From the NCBI RefSeq assembly GCF_002900975.1, contig NZ_PJON01000001.1, positions 806,001 to 870,000 on the forward strand: a stretch of DNA of 64,000 nt, written 5' to 3'. Position 1 is the stretch's first letter, and each line of letters starts with the position of its first letter. The position numbers were made by a program, and so were the translations under genes. Source of the DNA: Tabrizicola aquatica. Its GTDB lineage: Bacteria; Pseudomonadota; Alphaproteobacteria; Rhodobacterales; Rhodobacteraceae. Under the pieces are notes generated by a model. That model did no database searches. It saw only the letters and a program-made list of their open reading frames with translations, and was not told the DNA's origin. Positions 28,989-37,406 of the stretch are shown here, piece by piece.

Positions 28989-30200
28989 CTATTCGGTGAC
29001 GGGTTCGGTCGGGGCCAGCCCGGTCGCATCCGCCGTGGCGAACTTGGCCAGGTCGGGGTCCTGCGTCAGGTCGGCGGTGGCAAAGCTTTCCACCAGCGCC
29101 TCGGGCGACAGGGCGATGTTCTTCACCACATTCGCGCCAGGGGCAGCGGGGCCGACCATCTGGCCAGCGACCAGGAAATAGACCGCGCCCGAATTGCCGG
29201 TGCGGAACACCGCAGGCTCTTCCAGCGGCGGAACGGTATACCGCTCGCCGGCATCCAGGATCTTTTCGAACAGGACCGTGCCGTCCGCCGCATTGACCAT
29301 GACCCAGGCCGGACGCACCGCCAGCACCTCGACGCCCTGCTGCGCCTCGGCCACGACCTGCACCTCTTCGCCAAGCGCCTGCTCCAGCGCCAGTTCGACC
29401 GGAGTGCCCGAGGGCGCGCCGGCCAGAACCCCGGTTTCACGCGGGTCAATCGCCGCAATCGGCCCATCGCGCGAGGTCAGAACCGGCACGTCCAGCGCCT
29501 GCGGCCGGTACAACCGATCCATCACATCCGAGCCGTCCGCCGTTTCAGCGCCCGCGCCGGTTTCGCCCGGCCGCGTCGCCACCAGTGCCGAGGCAGAGGT
29601 TCCGGCCTCGGACAGCGGATCGATCTGCGCCACCACGCTGGGCGGCTCATCGACCGGGGCCAGTTGCACGCGCTGCACTTCCTGCAGCACCGACCAGCCG
29701 CCATAGCCGATGGCCCCGATCAGCGCGACCAGCACGGCGATGGACCCGATGGCACCGGGTTCGACCTGCGCCCAGATCGCCTCGCCGCGCGGGATGAAGC
29801 TGGCGTTGGGATTGCCCAGCGGGTCGGAAAATTCGGATCGGGCGCGGGCCTTCACGACATGCTGGGCCGAGGCCCCCGAGGACAGCCCATGCGACACGGC
29901 ATAGCCCGCCTCGCCGCAGAAGCGTTCGAAGGCCCATTCCGGGTCCATGCCCAGATAGCGCGCATAGGAACGGACATAGCCGGCCACGAAGCCCGGGGTC
30001 TCGAATGCCGAAAGATCGGCATTCTCGATGGCGGCGATATAGGTGGCCTTGATCTTCAACTCGCGCTGGACATCCAGCAACGACTTGCCAAGCGTGGCGC
30101 GTTCGCCCCGCATCAGATCGCCAAGACGCAACTCGAAGTCGTCAAAGCCCTTTGGCTTGTCCTCTTCGGTTGTCGAAGGTTTCGACCTCCAACCGATCAT
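28989..30200 (-). CDS. RodZ-like helix-turn-helix membrane protein
   Basis: A 403-residue protein with a cytoplasmic HTH_25 domain at about residues 20-95 (GERATLGKSLLDVQRELKIK, then YIAAIENADLSAFETPGFVA), one transmembrane helix at about 150-175 (GSIAVLVALIGAIGYGGWSV), and a periplasmic DUF4115-type C-terminus (VEVLAVRPAWVMVNAADG). This is the architecture of RodZ, which links MreB to the wall machinery. The start at 30200 gives the family N-terminus. The middle is Ala/Pro/Glu-rich and probably disordered. It is upstream of ispG, a common pairing. Confidence 0.85.
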   Translation of the reverse strand: MIGWRSKPSTTEEDKPKGFDDFELRLGDLMRGERATLGKSLLDVQRELKIKATYIAAIENADLSAFETPGFVAGYVRSYARYLGMDPEWAFERFCGEAGYAVSHGLSSGASAQHVVKARARSEFSDPLGNPNASFIPRGEAIWAQVEPGAIGSIAVLVALIGAIGYGGWSVLQEVQRVQLAPVDEPPSVVAQIDPLSEAGTSASALVATRPGETGAGAETADGSDVMDRLYRPQALDVPVLTSRDGPIAAIDPRETGVLAGAPSGTPVELALEQALGEEVQVVAEAQQGVEVLAVRPAWVMVNAADGTVLFEKILDAGERYTVPPLEEPAVFRTGNSGAVYFLVAGQMVGPAAPGANVVKNIALSPEALVESFATADLTQDPDLAKFATADATGLAPTEPVTE

Positions 30201-30321
30201 TCTGCGCCCTGTCCCCTTCGGTGCGTCCCTACGGTGTAGCCGCCCCACCGTGCGACTCACTCACTTTTCGTATTGGCGAAACGGTAGCATAGGACAAGGG
30301 CTTTTGCACACGCAGTATGCC

Positions 30322-31551
30322 CTATGCGACGGCCTCGGCGCGATTCAGCGCACAGTGGCTCCACAAGCCGTCCATCGCCCGGACCAGCCGGTCGATCTGG
30401 TCCGGCCCATGCACTGGCGAGGGGGTGAAGCGCAGCCGTTCCGTGCCGCGCGGGACGGTGGGATAGTTGATCGGCTGCACATAGATGCCATGGTTTTCCA
30501 GCAGCATGTCCGAGATCAGCTTGCAATGGACGGGGTCGCCGACATGAACCGGCACAATATGTGTGCCGTGGTCGATGATCGGCAGGCCCATCGCCTTCAA
30601 CCGGGCCTTCAGGATCCGCGCCTGGGTCTGGTGCTTGTCACGCAAGGCGCGCCCGCCCTCGCCCTTCAGGAAGCGGACCGAGGCCGCCGCACCGGCCGCC
30701 ACGGCCGGCGGCAGGCTGGTGGTGAAGATGAAGCCCGGCGCATAGGACCGGACGGCGTCCACCATCTTCGCACTTGCAGCAATATAGCCGCCAAAGACGC
30801 CATAGGCCTTGGCCAGCGTGCCGTTGATGATGTCGATCCGGTGCATCTGGCCGTCGCGTTCCGCAACCCCTGCCCCGCGCGGGCCATACATGCCGACGGC
30901 ATGGACCTCGTCTATATAGGTCAGCGCGCCGAATTCCTCGGCCAGATCGCAGATTTCCGCGATGGGACCAAAGTCGCCATCCATCGAGTAGATCGATTCG
31001 AAGGCGATCAGCTTCGGCGCCGCCGGATCGTCCTTGGCCAGCAACGCGCGCAGGTGCGCCACATCGTTGTGCCGGAAGATGCGCTTTTCCCCCGCGCCGC
31101 GGCGGATGCCCTCGATCATCGAGTTGTGGTTCAGCGCGTCGGAATAGATGATCAGCCCCGGAAAGATCGCCCGCAGCGTCGAGAGCGTGGCGTCATTGGC
31201 GACATAGGCGCTGGTAAAGACCAGCGCGGCCTCTTTGCCATGCAGGTCGGCCAGTTCCGCCTCCAGCCGCTTGTGCCAGACCGTGGTGCCGCTGATGTTG
31301 CGCGTCCCGCCCGACCCCGCCCCGGTCGCGTCCAGCGCCTGGTGCATCGCCGCCAGAACCTCGGGGTGCTGGCCCATGCCCAGATAATCATTGCCGCACC
31401 AGACGGTGATGTCCTTCTGGCTGCCGTCGGGCCGCGTCCAGACCGCATGGGGGAAATGGCCCTGCTTGCGCTCGATGTCGATGAAGGTGCGGTAGCGGCC
31501 TTCGTCGTGCAGGCGTTGCAGGCTGGCCTCGATGGCGGTGCTGTAATCCAT
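30322..31551 (-). CDS. hemA: 5-aminolevulinate synthase
   Basis: HemA (409 residues) condenses glycine with succinyl-CoA to 5-aminolevulinate using PLP; this Shemin route to haem and tetrapyrroles is typical of alphaproteobacteria. It opens [20 protein letters not shown], and carries [51 protein letters not shown] and the PLP lysine in [15 protein letters not shown]. Length and sequence match Rhodobacter HemA closely. Start 31551 was chosen on this basis; a longer frame begins at 31617 but would cover the FNR box at 31604-31617. Confidence 0.97.
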   Translation of the reverse strand: MDYSTAIEASLQRLHDEGRYRTFIDIERKQGHFPHAVWTRPDGSQKDITVWCGNDYLGMGQHPEVLAAMHQALDATGAGSGGTRNISGTTVWHKRLEAELADLHGKEAALVFTSAYVANDATLSTLRAIFPGLIIYSDALNHNSMIEGIRRGAGEKRIFRHNDVAHLRALLAKDDPAAPKLIAFESIYSMDGDFGPIAEICDLAEEFGALTYIDEVHAVGMYGPRGAGVAERDGQMHRIDIINGTLAKAYGVFGGYIAASAKMVDAVRSYAPGFIFTTSLPPAVAAGAAASVRFLKGEGGRALRDKHQTQARILKARLKAMGLPIIDHGTHIVPVHVGDPVHCKLISDMLLENHGIYVQPINYPTVPRGTERLRFTPSPVHGPDQIDRLVRAMDGLWSHCALNRAEAVA

Positions 31552-31603
31552 GGCGTCCTCGGTCCGGTTTGCGACAGGCTGCCAGCCCGCCTGCAATCGT
31601 GCC

Positions 31604-31617
31604 TTGATTTCGGTCAA
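31604..31617 (-). promoter_or_regulatory. Candidate FNR/FnrL box upstream of hemA
   Basis: TTGAT-TTCG-GTCAA differs from the FNR consensus TTGAT-N4-ATCAA by one base. It lies 53 bases before the hemA ATG in the 191-base gap shared with the divergent M20 gene. Oxygen control of hemA by FnrL is established in Rhodobacter sphaeroides, which supports the call. It could also act on the divergent peptidase gene. Confidence 0.75.
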
Positions 31618-31742
31618 GCCCGTGCCCGGGCCAAGGGGGCGAATTGTCGCCCCGGCCCCTGTCTTAACGCAGGCCGCCCGCTCTGGACAGTCCCCCGCCG
31701 CCTGATAGGCTGCACTTTGATCACATTTCCCGGAGCCCCCCG

Positions 31743-33116
31743 ATGACCCTTGATGCCGTGCTTGCCCGCATCGACGACACCCTGCCCCAGGCGCTGGACC
31801 GGCTGATGGAGCTGTTGCGCATCCCCTCGATCTCGACCGACCCGGCCTACAAGTCCGACTGTGCCCGGGCGGCCGACTGGCTGGTCAACGACCTGGAAAC
31901 GCTGGGTTTTCAGGCCCGCGCCGCCGCGACACCCGGTCATCCGATGGTCGTGGGCCACGGTGGCGAAGGCGCGCGCCATATCCTCTTTTACGGCCACTAC
32001 GACGTGCAGCCGGTCGATCCCCTGGACCTTTGGGACCGCCCGCCCTTCGACCCGCAGGTGCAGGACACCGCCAAGGGCCGGGTCATCCGCGGCCGTGGGT
32101 CTTCCGACGACAAGGGCCAGCTGATGACCTTTCTTGAGGCCTGCCGGGCCTGGAAGGCTGTCCACGGCAAACTGCCCGGAAAGCTGACGATCTTTCTGGA
32201 GGGAGAGGAGGAATCAGGCTCGCCCTCGCTGATTCCCTTCCTGGAAGCGAACCGCGCCGAACTGGCCTGCGACCTGGCGCTGATCTGCGACACCGGGCTT
32301 TATGACGAAAAGACCCCGGCGATCACCACCATGCTGCGGGGCTTGGCGAAGTCGGAATTCACCATCCGCGCCGCCAACCGCGACCTCCATTCCGGCATGT
32401 ATGGCGGCCTCGCGCGCAACCCCTTGCATGTGATGGCCAAGCTCTTGGCCGCCCTGCATGACGACACCGGCCGCGTGCAGGTGCCGGGCTTCTACGACGA
32501 TGTGGCCGAACTGCCCGACACCTTGCGCCAACAGTGGCAGGCGCTGGCCTTCGACCATGCCGCCTTCCTGGGCGATGTGGGCCTGTCGATCCCCGCCGGC
32601 GAGCAGGACCGCACGCCCCTGGAAATGATCTGGTCCCGCCCCACGGCCGAGGTGAACGGCACCTGGGGCGGCTACAACGGCGCGGGCTTCAAGACCGTCC
32701 TGCCCTCCGAGGCCCATGCCAAGGTCAGCTTCCGCCTGGTCTCGCAGCAGGACCCCGCCAAGATCCTGCACGCCTTCCGCGCCTGGGCGGCAGCCCAGAT
32801 CCCCGCCGATTGCGAGATCGTCTGGCACGACGGCATCGACGGCGCGCCGGCCAGCGTCATGGAAATCGGCGACCCCGCCTTCGAGGCCAGCCGTCAGGCC
32901 CTGACCGACGAATGGGGCAAGGCCGCGGCCTTCATCGGCTCGGGCGGGTCGATCCCGGTCGCGGGTTATTTCAAGACGATCCTTGACATGGATGCGATGC
33001 TGGTCGGCTTCGGCAAGGACGACGACAACATCCACTCACCGAACGAAAAGTATGATGTGGAAAGCTTCCACAAGGGCATCCGCTCCTGGGCCCGCATCCT
33101 GGCGCGGATCGCGTGA
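31743..33116 (+). CDS. M20 family metallo-dipeptidase
   Basis: A 457-residue cytoplasmic di-zinc peptidase of the M20 (ArgE/DapE/CPG2) family. Zinc-site motifs are [14 protein letters not shown] (His and Asp), [10 protein letters not shown] (bridging Asp), [11 protein letters not shown] (catalytic and ligand Glu) and the late [11 protein letters not shown] region with a His nearby (NIHSPNEKY). The middle dimerisation domain ([16 protein letters not shown]) is present. Length and motifs fit the dipeptidase subgroup rather than DapE. Overlaps the following GNAT gene. Confidence 0.9.
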   Translation: MTLDAVLARIDDTLPQALDRLMELLRIPSISTDPAYKSDCARAADWLVNDLETLGFQARAAATPGHPMVVGHGGEGARHILFYGHYDVQPVDPLDLWDRPPFDPQVQDTAKGRVIRGRGSSDDKGQLMTFLEACRAWKAVHGKLPGKLTIFLEGEEESGSPSLIPFLEANRAELACDLALICDTGLYDEKTPAITTMLRGLAKSEFTIRAANRDLHSGMYGGLARNPLHVMAKLLAALHDDTGRVQVPGFYDDVAELPDTLRQQWQALAFDHAAFLGDVGLSIPAGEQDRTPLEMIWSRPTAEVNGTWGGYNGAGFKTVLPSEAHAKVSFRLVSQQDPAKILHAFRAWAAAQIPADCEIVWHDGIDGAPASVMEIGDPAFEASRQALTDEWGKAAAFIGSGGSIPVAGYFKTILDMDAMLVGFGKDDDNIHSPNEKYDVESFHKGIRSWARILARIA

Positions 33117-33556
33117 TGGTTGAGGTTCGCGACGCAACCCATTCGGATGAAAGCGATTTCCGCCGACTTTGGCAGGGGTTCTGCGACGGATACGGCCTGA
33201 CCCTACCCGCCGAGGTCACCGATTTCACCTGGGTCCGCCTGATGGACCCGGCCAACCCCCTGACCGCGCGGCTGGCCTGGCTGAACGGCCGGCCGCAGGG
33301 CTTTGCCATCCACCAGCACCACCCCTCGACCTGGGTCCTGGGCGATGACGGCTATCTGGAAGACCTTTACGTCGCGCCCGAAGCCCGCGGTCAGGGCCTT
33401 GGCCGCGCGCTGATCGAGGATCTGGTTGCGATCGGCCGCAGCAACGGCTGGCGCCGCCTCTACTGGTTGACCGAGATCGAGAACGCTACCGCACGCCGCC
33501 TTTATGACCAGTTCTGCGACAATGACGGCCACATCCGCTATCGCATGACGCTTTAG
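33113..33556 (+). CDS. GNAT family N-acetyltransferase
   Basis: A 147-residue acetyl-CoA-dependent transferase. The acetyl-CoA motif is LEDLYVAPEARGQGLGRALI (R-G-Q-G-x-G-R), followed by NGWRRLYWLTEIENATARRL. It begins at GTG 33113 or ATG 33116, overlapping the M20 stop, so the two are translationally coupled. Acceptor substrate cannot be read from sequence; a role on amino acids or peptides would fit the neighbour. Confidence 0.88.
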   Translation: MMVEVRDATHSDESDFRRLWQGFCDGYGLTLPAEVTDFTWVRLMDPANPLTARLAWLNGRPQGFAIHQHHPSTWVLGDDGYLEDLYVAPEARGQGLGRALIEDLVAIGRSNGWRRLYWLTEIENATARRLYDQFCDNDGHIRYRMTL

Positions 33557-33777
33557 CGGGATCGCGTGGCGGCCATGCGACCCAGCTTGGCCGCCAACAG
33601 CAGCCAGGGCGCGCCATGCATCAACAGGTCGAAGATATCGACCGGCTGCACCAGCTGTCCCGCAACCAGCAGCTTCAGCTTTTCCCAGAGATGCGGCTCG
33701 GGCACGAAAGGGGCAAGGCCCAGCGTCAGCGCGGCGATCAGCAGGATCGACAGCGGAATCTTGTCCAAAAGCGCCAT
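33553..33777 (-). CDS. Small membrane protein, conserved hypothetical
   Basis: A 74-residue protein with two hydrophobic stretches: IPLSILLIAALTLGLAPFVP near the N-terminus and IFDLLMHGAPWLLLAAKLG near the C-terminus, linked by a short amphipathic segment. The start at 33777 puts the first helix at the N-terminus; upstream sequence in frame is Gly/Arg-rich and not protein-like. Homologous-looking short proteins occur in Rhodobacteraceae, sometimes mis-labelled as RND components. Function unknown. It converges with the GNAT gene, overlapping by four bases. Confidence 0.6.
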   Translation of the reverse strand: MALLDKIPLSILLIAALTLGLAPFVPEPHLWEKLKLLVAGQLVQPVDIFDLLMHGAPWLLLAAKLGRMAATRSR

Positions 33778-33851
33778 GTACGGTCCCCCGCGCGGATGGC
33801 CCGCGCCAATGGCCGGACCCATAGCCGCACCGCTGCGCCCCGGCAAGCCGG

Positions 33852-34208
33852 CTAGCCGCAGCGCGCCCAGGTGACTTCGCCCCCATCCGGGTAGACCAGG
33901 CGCAGGCTTTGCCCATCCCCCGCCAGCGTCATCACCGCCGACTCGGCCCAACTCCCGCCGCCGCCGCTGACGATCAGCGACACTTCCACCGTGTTCGGGT
34001 CGCCGGGCACCTCGATCAGGTCCGTCACCTCCATCGCCCCGTCGCCGCCCAGGATCGTGTCGCCCGCCACCTGCACCACCAGCGCCGAGTCGCAGGGAAT
34101 CCCCTCGGGCGCATAGGTTCCGTCGAACTGGGGCGGCAGGCTGACGCCCCCGGCGAGAGCGGGTCCTGCGGCAAGGCCGAGGAGGGTGGCAAGAGACAGG
34201 CGCAGCAT
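33852..34208 (-). CDS. Small secreted hypothetical protein
   Basis: A 118-residue exported protein with signal peptide MLRLSLATLLGLAAGPALAGG. The mature part is beta-rich and has just two cysteines, in IPCDSALVV and at the very C-terminus (WARCG), which probably form one disulfide. No known family was recognised. The start at 34208 is the one that gives a clean signal peptide. It lies just downstream of the tRNA-Asp genes on the same strand. Confidence 0.6.
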   Translation of the reverse strand: MLRLSLATLLGLAAGPALAGGVSLPPQFDGTYAPEGIPCDSALVVQVAGDTILGGDGAMEVTDLIEVPGDPNTVEVSLIVSGGGGSWAESAVMTLAGDGQSLRLVYPDGGEVTWARCG

Positions 34209-34307
34209 GTGTGACCTCGTGGCGATGGATGAACGCCTTGAAAGCACAATCACCCCGCGTCAGCGAGGCTGGAAACCATGACCATATCGGGACTTGGGGG
34301 GGGGAAG

Positions 34308-34384
34308 TGGCGCGGTGGACGGGGCTCGAACCCGCGACCCCCGGCGTGACAGGCCGGTACTCTAACCAACTGAGCTACCACCGC
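34308..34384 (-). tRNA. tRNA-Asp (GUC), copy 1
   Basis: Reading the minus strand gives acceptor GCGGTGG paired with CCACCGC, discriminator G73 and an encoded CCA; D-stem GCTC; anticodon stem around CCTGTCACG with anticodon GTC; and T-loop TTCGAGC. 77 bases including CCA. Identical to the second copy at 34775-34851. Confidence 0.96.
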
Positions 34385-34526
34385 GCGATGGGGGCGGGAT
34401 AGTGCGTCGCGCCCGGGGCGTCAAGCCGGAAACCGCAGCCCGGGCCGGCGTTTCCGTCGCCCTCAAAAGATAGGCGTCAAGATATGCTCTGCCCGCCGCC
34501 CGCGCGCCACACCGGAACTCCCGTAG

Positions 34527-34546
34527 GGTGCGTGATTTCACGCACC
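34527..34546. repeat. Palindrome GGTGCGTG-ATTT-CACGCACC
   Basis: An 8-bp perfect stem with a 4-base loop, preceded by GTAG. The context GTAGGGTGCG resembles the TAGGGTGGGCG arm of the repeats at 35959 and 39553, so it may be a diverged member of the same family of intergenic palindromes. Confidence 0.5.
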
Positions 34547-34719
34547 TCCTGCCGGCCAATCGCGCAGCGATTGCGTCACGCGTGCCCGGGCGCCGCAGGA
34601 CCACCAGGAAACCCTGTGCGGTGATCCGCTGAAAACCAAGCGCCCCGCTGCACCGCCCCCGCCGCAAACACGCTTAACGCTTCCTGAACGCCCACGGGCA
34701 AACCCTTGAAACCAAAGCA

Positions 34720-34754
34720 GTTCGGGACGTGTCCAGCGTGGACACATCCCGAAC
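34720..34754 (-). terminator. Strong hairpin, likely terminator of tRNA-Asp copy 2
   Basis: GTTCGGGA plus GTGTCCA pair with TGGACAC plus TCCCGAAC, interrupted by one C-A mismatch, with a 3-base GCG loop: about 15 pairs. On the minus strand it lies about 20 bases after the 3' end of tRNA-Asp copy 2 and is followed by TGCTTTGGTTT. That is where a terminator for the tRNA would be. Confidence 0.65.
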
Positions 34755-34774
34755 AACTGCATCAGGGGGAAGGA

Positions 34775-34851
34775 TGGCGCGGTGGACGGGGCTCGAACCC
34801 GCGACCCCCGGCGTGACAGGCCGGTACTCTAACCAACTGAGCTACCACCGC
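34775..34851 (-). tRNA. tRNA-Asp (GUC), copy 2
   Basis: Same 77-base sequence as copy 1: acceptor GCGGTGG/CCACCGC, G73, encoded CCA, anticodon GTC. Located 390 bases from copy 1 in the same orientation, so a tandem duplication with its own spacer. Confidence 0.96.
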
Positions 34852-34933
34852 GCGATCTTTCGTCCGGTTTCCCGAACGTGGGGGCGTGATACTGAACAGC
34901 TTTGCCGCCGTCAATGGCCCCCGATGCGAAATT

Positions 34934-35869
34934 TCACCGCTCCGGCGCGGGGATGAATTCGCCGTCGTCCGAGGGCGGCAGGCGGAAGCGACCGTGCTGC
35001 CAGTCCCCGGCCCGCCAGGCCTCGCGCGCGGCGTCGATCTTCTCGCGCGAGGAGGCGACGAAGTTCCACCAGATGAAGCGCGGCCCATCCATCGTGGCCC
35101 CGCCCAGCAGCATCAGCCGCGCCCCCCGGTCACCCGCGCGGACCGAGACCCGGTCGCCGGGGCGGAAAACCAGCATCCGGCCGGCCTCGAAAACCTGCCC
35201 GGCACAGGTGACGTCGCCGTCCAGCACATAGACCCCGCGATCCTCGTGATCGTCGGGCAAGGGAATCGCCGCACCGGGGGCAAGGCGGGCATCGGCGTAA
35301 AAGACCTCGGAGGGCATGGCCAGCGGCACCTCCTCGCCCCAGGCGTGACCCAGGATCAGGCGGACCTCTTTCCCCTCGCCCTGCAGCTCGGGCAGCGCCT
35401 CGCGGCCAAGATGCAGAAAGCCGGCCTGGTCCTCCTCGCGATCTTTCGGCAGGGCAAGCCAGGTCTGCAGGCCGAACATCGACAAGGGCGCCTGCCGGGC
35501 GGGACCATCGGTCCGCTCGGAGTGGGTGATCCCCTGCCCCGCCAGCATCCAGTTCACGGCCCCAGGCTCGATCCACTGGTCGGTGCCCAAGGAATCGCGG
35601 TGGTGCAGTCGGCCCCTCATCAGATAGGTCACCGTGCCCAGACCGATATGTGGATGCGGGCGCACGTCGATGCCTTGGCCGGTCAGGAACTCGGCCGGGC
35701 CCATCTGATCGAAGAAGATGAAGGGCCCGACCATCTGCCGCTGGGCCGAAGGCAGCGCGCGGCGCACCTCGAAACCGCCAAGGTCGCGGGCGCGGGGGAC
35801 GATGACGGTCTCGATCGAATCGACCTGGTCACCGATCGGGATGGATGCGTCGAGCAGCGGGTTCCACAT
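34934..35869 (-). CDS. Pirin family protein (cupin)
   Basis: A 311-residue bicupin of the pirin family; some members have quercetin dioxygenase activity, others regulate metabolism. The metal site of the first cupin is visible: VRPHPHIGLGTVTYLMRG (two His), GRLHHRDSLG (third His) and GITHSERTD (Glu). The start at 35869 has AAAGGAG 6 bases upstream and begins MWNPLLDASIPIGDQ; the longer frame to 35917 has no ribosome site. Substrate unknown. Confidence 0.88.
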   Translation of the reverse strand: MWNPLLDASIPIGDQVDSIETVIVPRARDLGGFEVRRALPSAQRQMVGPFIFFDQMGPAEFLTGQGIDVRPHPHIGLGTVTYLMRGRLHHRDSLGTDQWIEPGAVNWMLAGQGITHSERTDGPARQAPLSMFGLQTWLALPKDREEDQAGFLHLGREALPELQGEGKEVRLILGHAWGEEVPLAMPSEVFYADARLAPGAAIPLPDDHEDRGVYVLDGDVTCAGQVFEAGRMLVFRPGDRVSVRAGDRGARLMLLGGATMDGPRFIWWNFVASSREKIDAAREAWRAGDWQHGRFRLPPSDDGEFIPAPER

Positions 35870-35958
35870 GGCGATCTCCTTTGACGGAAAGGTAGGGTCC
35901 GGGGGCGCGAAGTGCATCCCGGCCAGGCGCGCGGGGGCTGTGCGGGGGTGAACAGCGG

Positions 35959-36044
35959 CGGGACGGTGGGCAGATTGCCCACCCTACTCCCGCGCGGCGC
36001 GTCAGGTGCGGGAAAGGGTGTAGGGTGGGCGATCCGCCCACCCT
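35959..36044. repeat. Two-hairpin intergenic repeat, copy A
   Basis: GGGACGGTGGGC starts the unit. First palindrome GGTGGGC-AGATT-GCCCACC (35965-35983), then a linker containing CGTCAGGT, then AGGGTGGGCG-ATC-CGCCCACCCT (36022-36044, 10-bp stem). The same order, with matching bases including the CGTCAGGT linker, recurs at 39553-39645. It lies between pirin and the b561-YceI gene ends. Confidence 0.8.
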
Positions 36045-36046
36045 GT

Positions 36047-37252
36047 TTACTGCGGGCGGCGGGCGGTCAGTTCGACCCGCACCACCACCGGAAACCCGAC
36101 CGAGGCCTCGTCGCCATAGCTTTGCCCGATCCCGAACTCGCGCCGGTCCAGCGTGGTCTCGCCGCGCATCACCGCGACGTCGCCGTCCAGGGTAAGCGTG
36201 AAGGGCAGCCGCACCGGCCGCTCGACGCCGCGCAAGGTAAGGGTGCCGTCAGCGACATAGCCTTCGCCCTCGGCCAGAAGGGGCGCACGAAAGACCGCGG
36301 TGGGATGGTTCGCCACATCGAAGAACTCAGGCTCCAGCGCCTGTTTCGTCACGCTGCCGAGCGTCAGGCTGGCCAGGTCCACGGTCACGGTCACCTCACC
36401 ATATGCGCCACCCGTCGCGGCCTCGTCAAAGCGGATGTCGGCAATGAAACCCGCGAAACTGCCGGAAACCTCGGCCCCCATCTGGCGCACGCCGATGGCC
36501 AGCGTTCCGGCCTCGACCGTCCAGGCCCCGGCCTCGGCCGCAGCGGGTTCGGCCGGGAGCGCCACGGCGGCAAGGGTTTGCGTCTGCGGCACCAGCAGCG
36601 CCGCGATCCCGGCACCGGCGGTATAGACCACCAGCGCCAGCGCCAGCGGGGCCAGACGACGTTTGCCCGCCACAGGCTGATCGGGCGCAGCCACCCCGCG
36701 CAGCATCCGGCGCAGCGTGGCGTCGCGGTCGATGAAGTGGTGCTTCAAGGCCCCCGCGATGTGCAGAAGGATCGCCGCGGCCATCACCTTGGTGAAGACC
36801 CAGTGCACCGCCCCCGCCACCTGGGCCACCGCCTCGGACTGCGGGACAAAGGGCAGACCCTGACCAAAGGGCCAGAGAATCGGCGCAAATCCGGTCACGG
36901 CGGCATGATGCACCCAGCCCGACAGCGGCACGACCACCAGCGAAATATAGAGCAGCCAATGCACCATCCCGGCCAGCGTCAGCTCTCCCCGGCGTTCGGG
37001 GTGCAGCGGCGCGGGATGACGCTCGACCAGCGCCCAAAGGATGCGCGCGGCCCCCAAAAGGAAGGCCGCCACCCCCAGCGTCTTGTGGACCGAGAAGAGC
37101 TGCGCCTTCAGCGCCAGCGCCTCGGCCGTGTCATAGGGCAGCTGGTTGGCGATCACCCCAAGTGGGATTGCGGTCAGGATCAACAGCGCCGTCAGCCAGT
37201 GAAAGGCGCGGGTGACGGTGCCGAAACTTTGGGCCGTGTTGCGGGCGGGCAT
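36047..37252 (-). CDS. Cytochrome b561 fused to a YceI domain
   Basis: A 401-residue fusion. Residues about 5-185 form a four-helix cytochrome b561 with His in RAFHWLTALL, FSVHKTLGVA, GMVHWLLYISL and LLHIAGALKHHF, the expected haem ligands. A fifth helix (RRLAPLALALVVYTAGAGIAAL) crosses back, and residues about 225-401 are a YceI lipocalin-like domain (GVRQMGAEVSGSFAGFIADI; the late DRREFGIGQSYGD) facing the periplasm. YceI domains bind long isoprenoids, so the haem part may pass electrons to a quinone held there. M6 at 37252 was chosen because AGAGG lies upstream. It is divergent from fabD. Confidence 0.88.
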   Translation of the reverse strand: MPARNTAQSFGTVTRAFHWLTALLILTAIPLGVIANQLPYDTAEALALKAQLFSVHKTLGVAAFLLGAARILWALVERHPAPLHPERRGELTLAGMVHWLLYISLVVVPLSGWVHHAAVTGFAPILWPFGQGLPFVPQSEAVAQVAGAVHWVFTKVMAAAILLHIAGALKHHFIDRDATLRRMLRGVAAPDQPVAGKRRLAPLALALVVYTAGAGIAALLVPQTQTLAAVALPAEPAAAEAGAWTVEAGTLAIGVRQMGAEVSGSFAGFIADIRFDEAATGGAYGEVTVTVDLASLTLGSVTKQALEPEFFDVANHPTAVFRAPLLAEGEGYVADGTLTLRGVERPVRLPFTLTLDGDVAVMRGETTLDRREFGIGQSYGDEASVGFPVVVRVELTARRPQ

Positions 37253-37406
37253 GGGGACCTCTGGCATTGGTTACTGCCAGACCATAGCAGAGAACACCCG
37301 CCCCCGGGCAGCGCGGGCTTCGCACAGGCCCTGTGCGGCGGGCGATTGCGCAAGGGCGGCGGGCGCGGTATCCCGGACCGCAATTGCACAGGATTTCGGG
37401 GGAACC

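Larger units (their letters stand above)
34385..34774. other. Spacer between the two tRNA-Asp genes
   Basis: This 390-base stretch holds no convincing gene; open frames in it are Arg/Pro-rich and lack ribosome sites. It contains two hairpins, annotated separately (34527-34546 and 34720-34754). Confidence 0.7.

Noticed and set aside
34211-34402. Short frames reading ARWTGLEPATPGVTGRYSNQ at both tRNA-Asp loci
   Set aside because: These are translations of the tRNA-Asp genes read on the opposite strand, a well-known artefact.
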